A stretch of DNA of 64,000 bases from CAVYXZ01 sp965223835. Lineage in GTDB: Bacteria > Chloroflexota > Anaerolineae > Aggregatilineales > Phototrophicaceae. Of the stretch, positions 58,624-64,000 are shown piece by piece. Where the stretch lies: NCBI GenBank assembly GCA_965223835.1, contig CBDCXQ010000001.1:744001-808000 (forward strand), given 5' to 3'. The stretch's first letter is position 1; every line of letters starts with the position of its first letter. A program made the position numbers and the translations under genes. The notes beneath the pieces are model-generated. The model was not told the origin of the DNA. It searched no databases and saw only the letters and a program-made list of their open reading frames with translations.

Positions 58624-59528
58624 CCCACATCCCTGTTTTATTACAACCGATACTGGCGGCATTGCTTCCGGCGGAACGTATCATTGATGGCACTGTGGGT
58701 GCTGGCGGTCATAGCCGGGCACTGCTCGAAAATGGTGCGAGTGTGTTGGTGGGTCTTGACCGGGATACCACGGCTTTAGAACTGGCCCAGGCGAATCTTG
58801 CGGCCTATAGGGACCGTGCCAGTTTGCTGCATATGAGCTATGCCGATATGCAGCAGGCCGCTGCGCAAATGGGGTGGAACAAGGTAGATGGGATCTTACT
58901 TGATCTAGGTGTTTCATCGATGCAGCTCGATCGGCCTGAGCGGGGTTTTGCATTTCGCCATGAGGGTCCCCTCGACATGCGGTTTGATGCGAGCAGCAAT
59001 CAACCCCCGGCGGCTGATCTGGTGAACTCCTGGGATGCGAACGAACTAGCCGATATTTTTTATCGGTATGGCGAAGAACGGTATGGGCGTAAACTGGCCG
59101 CGGCGATTGTACAAGCCCGACCATTGACGACCACCGGTGATCTGGCGACGCTCATTGAGCGAGTTGCGCCCCGCCGAAAATCAGATAAGATTCATCCTGC
59201 AACGCGAGTGTTTCAGGCCCTACGCATCGCGGTGAATGATGAACTGGGCACGCTTGAACGGGCGCTGCCGATTGCGATTGATCTGTTGCGACCAGGTGGA
59301 CGGCTGGCGGTGATTAGCTTTCATAGTCTGGAAGACCGTATCGTCAAGCATACATTCAAGGATGCCAGTATTGATTGCGTTTGTCCGCCCCAGGTTCCTG
59401 TTTGCGTGTGCGATCACCGGGCAACGGTGCGACTGATGAATCGAAAACCCATAGTAGCTGATGCTGCGGAAATTGAGCAGAATGCCCGCAGTCGCAGCGC
59501 CAAGTTACGGGTAGTGGAAAAATTGTAA
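58620..59528 (+). CDS. rsmH: 16S rRNA (cytosine-1402-N4)-methyltransferase
   Basis: 302 aa. HIPVLLQPILAAL, SAM loop DGTVGAGGHSRALLE, GILLDLGVSSMQLDRPERGF (signature), RVFQALRIAVNDEL and ISFHSLEDRIVKHTF at the end. It methylates C1402 of 16S rRNA (m4Cm with RsmI). Its start overlaps the mraZ stop; the septum gene follows in 2 bp. Confidence 0.96.
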   Translation: MTHIPVLLQPILAALLPAERIIDGTVGAGGHSRALLENGASVLVGLDRDTTALELAQANLAAYRDRASLLHMSYADMQQAAAQMGWNKVDGILLDLGVSSMQLDRPERGFAFRHEGPLDMRFDASSNQPPAADLVNSWDANELADIFYRYGEERYGRKLAAAIVQARPLTTTGDLATLIERVAPRRKSDKIHPATRVFQALRIAVNDELGTLERALPIAIDLLRPGGRLAVISFHSLEDRIVKHTFKDASIDCVCPPQVPVCVCDHRATVRLMNRKPIVADAAEIEQNARSRSAKLRVVEKL

Positions 59529-59530
59529 GT

Positions 59531-59983
59531 ATGATTTCGAATAAATGGATCGATCACGCGCTGCGCCGGACGCCCTGGCGTAATCAGCGACAGGCCTTTG
59601 CGCTGGCCGCGTTGGGGTTCTTTGTGGCTTTGATTATCGGCGGTTTGTATCTCTCTTTATCAGCCGGTGCTGCAACGACCGGACGGCAACTCGAATATCT
59701 GATTGCGGAACGTAATCGCCTGGAACAGGCCAACGAGCAACTGCGGGCCGAAATCGCCGGATTGCGCAGTGTGCCCTATTTACAAGAGCGGGCGCGTGAT
59801 CTGGGGTTTGCCCTGGCAGGACGTGATGATATTGAATATCTGGTGATTGATGGTTACAACCCGGAACGTGATCTCGCGCCGATCATCCTAGAAGTTGAGC
59901 CGCAAATCGTGCCTGTATATGACGAGACTTTTATTGGCTGGCTGCAACAGCAATTTGATGCGTTTTCCAACGAGCTGAATTAG
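59531..59983 (+). CDS. FtsL/DivIC-like septum protein
   Basis: 150 aa. Cytoplasmic basic N-terminus, one transmembrane helix (about 23-46, ALAALGFFVALIIGGLYL), then a leucine-zipper-like coiled coil (LEYLIAERNRLEQANEQL RAEIAGL), and a short external domain. Position between rsmH and ftsI is the FtsL place. Sequence is too divergent to distinguish FtsL from FtsB/DivIC with certainty. It would link FtsQ, FtsI and FtsW at the septum. Confidence 0.75.
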   Translation: MISNKWIDHALRRTPWRNQRQAFALAALGFFVALIIGGLYLSLSAGAATTGRQLEYLIAERNRLEQANEQLRAEIAGLRSVPYLQERARDLGFALAGRDDIEYLVIDGYNPERDLAPIILEVEPQIVPVYDETFIGWLQQQFDAFSNELN

Positions 59984-59996
59984 CGGAGGTATCGTC

Positions 59997-61739
59997 ATGC
60001 GCCCACAGCATATGCAGCAGGAAATGCTTCAGCAACGGTTGCCCGTCGTGATTATTGGCCTGCTGATTGCCAGTATTATTCTGCTGGGCCGGTTGATGTC
60101 ATTTCAGTTGCAGTTGGATCCGCGGGTCGCGAGTTATCTGGAGAGTGTCGCCAATTCGGGCTATAACCGGACGTTGCGGCTGGCGGCGGCGCGGGGCAAC
60201 ATTTTCGACCGCGATATGCAGACGCTGGCGGTCAATACACTCGAATACCAAATAGGCGTTAGCCCCATCCTGGTTTCTGATGAGCGGGATGTCGCGACTC
60301 AACTGGCGCGATTGTTGAATCTGGATGAACTGGAAACCTTAGAGAGTATACGTAGTTCGGTGCCCTGGGTGATGCTGGCACCCCGGGTGAGCGCCGAAGT
60401 CGGACAACAAGTCGCTGAACTGGACCTGCTGGCAGTGGATATTGTCCCGCTGGCGCGGCGCAGCTATCCGCAGGGGACATTAGCGGCCCAGGTACTCGGC
60501 TTCGTGGGTGGTGATCTGACCGGTTATTATGGTGTCGAAGGCTTTTATCATGAACAGCTTGCCGGACGTGAGCGTGAACAAACCCTGAGTAATATTCCAT
60601 TTGATGTGCCACAGGACCCACGCGAAAATCGGGGTGCCGATATTGTTCTGACGATTGATCGTGACCTGCAATTTCTGGCCGAAAGTGAGCTACAACAGGC
60701 CATCGCCCAAACGGGTTCGACCGAGGGCACTATCATCATTATGAATCCGCGGAATGGCGAGATTCTGGCGATGGCGAATCATCCCAGCTTCGACCCCAAT
60801 GCTTACTTCGATGTCAATGATCCATCGCTTTTGCTCAATCCGGCTGTAGGTGAACAGTATGAGCCGGGGTCGGTCATGAAGGTGTTGACCATTGCCTCGG
60901 CCATTGATCTGGGGGTAGTGTCGCCCTACGATACTTATGTCGATCAAGGCCGGATTGATGTGGGTGGCATCACCATCGAGAACTGGGACCGGGCGGCGCA
61001 TGGTGTGGTCGATATGACCGGGGTACTGGTGAAGTCGCTCAACGTGGGCGCGGCGACAGTGAGCTTAGAAATGGGGCCGCTGGCATTTTACGGCAAGCTA
61101 CATGATTTCTTCATTGGTCGTCCCACCGGGATTGACTTGCAGGGTGAGGGAACGGGGACGATGTATGTGCCCGGCGACCCGGATTACAGCGATAGTCAAC
61201 TGGGCACCAACAGCTTTGGGCAGGGGATCGCGGTGACGCCGTTGCAGATGTTGACGGCGGTGTCGGCGATTGCCAATGATGGCCTGATGATGCAGCCGCA
61301 TGTCTTTAAGCAACTAGTGGATGGCGATCAAGTCCAGGAATCGGAACCGTCGACACTGGGTCGCCCGATTAGCGCCGAAACTGCCCAGATTGTGACCGAT
61401 ATGATGGTGGCGGTGGTGCGCGATGGGCTGGAAGGCCGAGCATCATTGCCGGGATATACGATTGCGGGCAAGACTGGCACCGCGCAGATTCCAACCCCGG
61501 TTGGTTATGAACCCAACACCTCAATTGTGACGTTTGTGGGTTTTCTTCCGGCGGATGACCCGGTAGTCAGCGTGTTGATTAAGCTGGACCGACCTTCCGG
61601 TTACTGGGGGTCGCGGGTGGCCGCACCGGTGTTCCAGAGTCTGGCTGAACGGCTCGTGATTCACATGAAGATTCCGCCGGATGATATTCGCCGGGCACTT
61701 GCAGCCGAAGGTGGCGCGGTGAATGAAATCAGTCGGTAG
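59997..61739 (+). CDS. ftsI: peptidoglycan D,D-transpeptidase FtsI (PBP2/3 type)
   Basis: 580 aa. CGGAGGT stands 7 nt before the ATG. N-terminal transmembrane helix (VVIIGLLIASIILLG), pedestal domain (AARGNIFDRDMQTLAVN), then transpeptidase: S292-x-x-K in YEPGSVMKVLT, SLN in VKSLNVGA, and K492-T-G in IAGKTGTAQ. It cross-links septal peptidoglycan. The region after its stop carries a terminator-like hairpin and an inserted divergent gene pair, before mraY. Confidence 0.95.
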   Translation: MRPQHMQQEMLQQRLPVVIIGLLIASIILLGRLMSFQLQLDPRVASYLESVANSGYNRTLRLAAARGNIFDRDMQTLAVNTLEYQIGVSPILVSDERDVATQLARLLNLDELETLESIRSSVPWVMLAPRVSAEVGQQVAELDLLAVDIVPLARRSYPQGTLAAQVLGFVGGDLTGYYGVEGFYHEQLAGREREQTLSNIPFDVPQDPRENRGADIVLTIDRDLQFLAESELQQAIAQTGSTEGTIIIMNPRNGEILAMANHPSFDPNAYFDVNDPSLLLNPAVGEQYEPGSVMKVLTIASAIDLGVVSPYDTYVDQGRIDVGGITIENWDRAAHGVVDMTGVLVKSLNVGAATVSLEMGPLAFYGKLHDFFIGRPTGIDLQGEGTGTMYVPGDPDYSDSQLGTNSFGQGIAVTPLQMLTAVSAIANDGLMMQPHVFKQLVDGDQVQESEPSTLGRPISAETAQIVTDMMVAVVRDGLEGRASLPGYTIAGKTGTAQIPTPVGYEPNTSIVTFVGFLPADDPVVSVLIKLDRPSGYWGSRVAAPVFQSLAERLVIHMKIPPDDIRRALAAEGGAVNEISR

Positions 61740-61741
61740 CT

Positions 61742-61769
61742 AGTCGACAGTCTTTGGTCTACAGTTATC
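61742..61769. repeat. 7-bp periodic repeat after ftsI
   Basis: Four units in register on the plus strand: AGTCGAC, AGTCTTT, GGTCTAC, AGTTATC, i.e. (on the minus strand) nnnGACT-like heptamers. Same core as at 29477 and 63807. Confidence 0.45.
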
Positions 61770-61780
61770 AGAAATTGCGT

Positions 61781-61807
61781 AGGGGCGAAGCCGGTGTGCT
61801 CGCCCCT
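61781..61807. terminator. terminator-like hairpin after ftsI
   Basis: AGGGGCGA (61781-61788) pairs with TCGCCCCT (61800-61807) over an 11-nt loop; TTG follows. It lies between the convergent ftsI and the secreted-protein gene. Confidence 0.55.
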
Positions 61808-61817
61808 TTGATTCGTG

Positions 61818-62729
61818 TTATGGATTCAGTGTGCCCGTAATTTGGAACGCAGTGGCTTCTGGTGCAGCCGGTGGCAATAGATCAATGCGAAATACGCCGA
61901 TGGTGTACTGCCCCGCGCTGGGCAGTGTTAACCGGGCCGAGAGCGACTCCAGCGTGACTAGACTGGCCTGAAACACCACCTCGTTATTGGCCGACAGTAC
62001 CACCAGCCCCAGATTGAGATTGCCGCCCAAACGCGCAAAGTCCAGCGCGAACATGTCGCCGGCATTAGCGTCGAATGTCAGGCCGAGGACCGCGTCACCG
62101 GAAGGTGGAATAGTGCCGGGCACAGGCATGCCGAGAGCCAGGGGCAGTTGGAAGGCATTGGCGAAGTCAACTGGTCCAAGTCCGGGGAAGCCGATACCTG
62201 AAAATGAAAGTGGGGCAGATATTGTGGTGTTTCCGCCATTGGAACCAGTGTTTGCCTGCCCAATGTCTCCTGGATTAATGACATCACCACTTTCTAATAC
62301 ACATCCTAAAGATACAATGTATGCACCAAAATAATCTGAACGAGTAGAATAATATATGTAATCGGTATATTGTGGTCGGGTTCCCAAAATTCTTAACAGA
62401 GGATTGGACGAACCAACAACTAGGTTGTCGAAAACTTCAGCAACTCCAGCTATATTGGCATTAGTTTGTGCAAACTCGCTAGCACCTGAATCAAGTAAGA
62501 CTGCACCAGGATTAAAAGTAGACCCTCTGGGTTCGACTGTTATATTTAGAGTAGTTCCTGCGGTTACGCCCAAGCGATATTCATGAAATACTTCATTAGG
62601 ATTTGTTTCGGCTGCAATAATGTCACCACAATTAAGAGCTGTAGCAGACTGTGCATTGATTTGTACTGGAAAATATGCCAGATAAAGAACAAAAGCGTAA
62701 ACGAAAAAAGATTTAGTCATATAGATCAT
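61818..62729 (-). CDS. secreted protein with conserved C-terminal module (paralogue)
   Basis: 303 aa from ATG 62729 (GGAG 9 nt upstream); a further ATG at 62720. Signal peptide (SFFVYAFVLYLAYFPVQINAQS). C-terminal module FSGIGFPGLGPVDFANAFQLP, NLNLGLVVLSANNEVVFQAS, GQYTIGVFRIDLLPP, AFQITGTLNP, near-identical to the protein at 55427 in the last ~60 residues; N-terminal part differs more. It is the second gene behind the one at 63661, same strand, 26 bp apart. Confidence 0.8.
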   Translation of the reverse strand: MIYMTKSFFVYAFVLYLAYFPVQINAQSATALNCGDIIAAETNPNEVFHEYRLGVTAGTTLNITVEPRGSTFNPGAVLLDSGASEFAQTNANIAGVAEVFDNLVVGSSNPLLRILGTRPQYTDYIYYSTRSDYFGAYIVSLGCVLESGDVINPGDIGQANTGSNGGNTTISAPLSFSGIGFPGLGPVDFANAFQLPLALGMPVPGTIPPSGDAVLGLTFDANAGDMFALDFARLGGNLNLGLVVLSANNEVVFQASLVTLESLSARLTLPSAGQYTIGVFRIDLLPPAAPEATAFQITGTLNP

Positions 62730-62755
62730 TGTGAATATCTCCAGTGTGCTTAAAC

Positions 62756-63661
62756 TCAGATTGGGCACGACGCTGACAATCTTAAATACTGCTCTATAAT
62801 CCATCCAAGAGTGTTGCCGTTGTAATTTCCTATTTCAAACCACTTGTTTCCAGATGCGAAGTACGGCTCTCCTAAAACCAAGACCCTTTCATCGACCCGA
62901 ATCGATCCACGAGATGCTGACCTCTCAGAAGGGCTAGAACGTAGAACGTCTCTCAATACCGTTGCTATTCCGTCTGTTACAATCGTCGCTTCACAAGGGT
63001 ATCCTATTGGTAACGATGTCGCCCCTTGAGTAGGTATGACAATCGGTGTGAAGGTAGGCGCAGCAGTTGTAGCCGCCGTCGTTGGGGTTAATGATGGTGT
63101 CGGCGTTGCAGTGACAGGCAGCAGCGGCAATTCGATTGCACAGCTATCTTGGGTTGCCGGGCAGAGGCCGATGAACATATTATTTTGCCGAACCTGCACA
63201 ATGCGCGGCAGGTTGGTACTGCTATCGAACCAGAACACATCCGCCGCCGCCAGTTGTTGGGTGAGTAAAAGAGGTCCATTCCCACATTCTATGGGTAGTG
63301 GCCCGGTAGCGCCCGCTTTCACCAATCGGAAGCAGACCGCGCCCAATTCGTCCACATTGGCAAACGGCAGGCCGATAAACGCCGCGTAATCACGGTCAAG
63401 CCGTCGGGTGATGGTCGTGCCATTAATCAATGAAACGCGCAATTCCAGCCCCAACAACGACACCGGGACATCCGATGGCGGAACCAGCAGGGTCAAACTG
63501 TCGGCGTCACGGAACAACGTCAGCGTGAGGGTTGGCAGCGGCGTAGCGGTCGGTGTGGCAGTTGCCGTCGCAGTTGGCGTTGGTGCGGTCGCCTGCGCCA
63601 GCACTGCACCGGGCACAATCAGGCTAAGAACGAGTGCGATAATTACCAGTTTTCTATTCAT
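62756..63661 (-). CDS. secreted LFRD/SH3-like family protein
   Basis: 301 aa from ATG 63661. Signal peptide (KLVIIALVLSLIVPGAVLAQ), a PTPTATAT-type linker, domain with LTLFRDADSLTLLVPPSD, TITRRLDRDYAAFIGLPFAN and LAAADVFWFD, a second Pro/Thr linker, then an SH3-like end (KWFEIGNYNGNTLGWIIEQY). Same extracellular domains as the TIR receptor-like protein at 53619, without TIR and membrane helix. The upstream ORF reaching 63829 is not used because the signal peptide starts at 63661. Function unknown. Confidence 0.78.
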   Translation of the reverse strand: MNRKLVIIALVLSLIVPGAVLAQATAPTPTATATATPTATPLPTLTLTLFRDADSLTLLVPPSDVPVSLLGLELRVSLINGTTITRRLDRDYAAFIGLPFANVDELGAVCFRLVKAGATGPLPIECGNGPLLLTQQLAAADVFWFDSSTNLPRIVQVRQNNMFIGLCPATQDSCAIELPLLPVTATPTPSLTPTTAATTAAPTFTPIVIPTQGATSLPIGYPCEATIVTDGIATVLRDVLRSSPSERSASRGSIRVDERVLVLGEPYFASGNKWFEIGNYNGNTLGWIIEQYLRLSASCPI

Positions 63662-63806
63662 GACATACTGCGTTATGTGAGCGGCTTCCGCCCCATAGTT
63701 TACGCGGTAATGATGTAAAACGCGAAAATTGATAGGCGTAAATGGCAGTCGTTGGCTGCTAGCCAATGACGAAAGTAAACATTGACGGTTGTTACTGCAA
63801 TCTTGA

Positions 63807-63841
63807 GTCTGACGACTGATGACCAGCAACTGGCGACTGGC
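63807..63841. repeat. 7-bp periodic repeat before mraY
   Basis: Five units in register: GTCTGAC, GACTGAT, GACCAGC, AACTGGC, GACTGGC. Consensus near RACTGRC. The remaining 63662-63899 gap must hold promoters for the two divergent genes. Confidence 0.5.
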
Positions 63842-63899
63842 ACATTTCCCAACTGCATGGGTAGAATAGCGTGGCTTACAAAAATGAAACGGGAGTTGT

Positions 63900-64000
63900 A
63901 TGGGCCTTCCACTCGCATTGACCGTTGGGGCACTCGCTTTTTTGTTAGGCGTGATCTGGGGTGGTCCATTTGTCCAAATTTTGCATCGCTTGAAGATCGG
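63900..64000 (+). CDS. mraY: phospho-N-acetylmuramoyl-pentapeptide transferase, N-terminus (cut by window end)
   Basis: ATG 63900 with GGGAG upstream opens MGLPLALTVGALAFLLG, then PFVQILHRLKIG, where the window ends. A first membrane helix ending in P-x-x-x-x-L-x-R-L-K-I-G is the MraY start, and the place after ftsI supports it. It would transfer phospho-MurNAc-pentapeptide to undecaprenyl phosphate. Confidence 0.75.
   Translation, partial: MGLPLALTVGALAFLLGVIWGGPFVQILHRLKI

Noticed and set aside
1..64000. tRNA, rRNA, tmRNA or insertion-sequence genes
   Set aside because: I found no cloverleaf-like segment, rRNA core motif or transposase in any frame provided by the sequence; short or divergent tRNAs could still be missed without a scan.

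Overview
The window looks like a chromosomal segment of a free-living bacterium. I infer Chloroflexota (Anaerolineae or a close relative), without a marker gene to prove it. The pointers are: moderately high G+C; secreted proteins with Pro/Thr-rich linkers (TPTPTATAT type); a large STAND/LuxR ATPase; several TIR fusions; DUF2961 and MR-family sugar genes; a division cluster starting mraZ-rsmH; and no outer-membrane genes. There are no rRNA or tRNA genes, no CRISPR array and no insertion sequence that I can see.

1-26 kb is mainly carbohydrate metabolism. It opens with two tandem MFS transporters, each carrying a HEAT-repeat C-terminus, then a GH172-type (DUF2961) glycosidase. Next come small redox and regulatory genes (two thioredoxin-fold proteins, a VOC protein, SDRs, an MBL-fold protein without its metal ligands, two histidine kinases, a methyltransferase). 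A mostly co-directional run from 14.85 to 25.9 kb follows: a sulfatase-fold enzyme (apparent frameshift, Thr in place of the Cys/Ser nucleophile), an aldo/keto reductase, two Gfo/Idh/MocA dehydrogenases around a sulfotransferase-like gene, a MazG-like protein, a possible nuclease, a sugar isomerase/epimerase, a GNAT, two enolase-superfamily dehydratases and an L-rhamnose mutarotase. With the Eda-type aldolase at 35.6 kb and the glycerate kinase at 38.3 kb this suggests non-phosphorylative catabolism of L-rhamnose and related (possibly sulfated) deoxy-sugars.

26-53 kb is mixed. Housekeeping genes are proB/proA (with a Uma2 gene between them), eda, glycerate kinase and uvrC. Accessory genes include a TIR protein with a C-terminal FGE-fold domain, a cyclic-nucleotide-binding/TIR fusion resembling Pycsar effectors, an ADP-ribosylglycohydrolase, two copies of an overlapping small-protein/HNH cassette (one frameshifted), orphan response regulators, a STAND-LuxR regulator, and a TetR/FAD-oxidoreductase divergent pair with three operator-like palindromes. 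The 27.28-27.45 kb gap holds what I read as a frameshifted remnant of a contractile-tail sheath gene.

53-64 kb carries the mraZ-rsmH-ftsL-ftsI-(mraY) division operon. It is flanked, and split between ftsI and mraY, by a paralogous family of exported proteins. One member is a transmembrane TIR receptor-like protein whose extracellular domain matches the secreted proteins at 56.4 and 62.8-63.7 kb; a second secreted module occurs at 55.4, 61.8 and as a fragment at 57.6 kb. I consider this family and the lone cNMP-TIR gene the most likely parts of an undescribed system.
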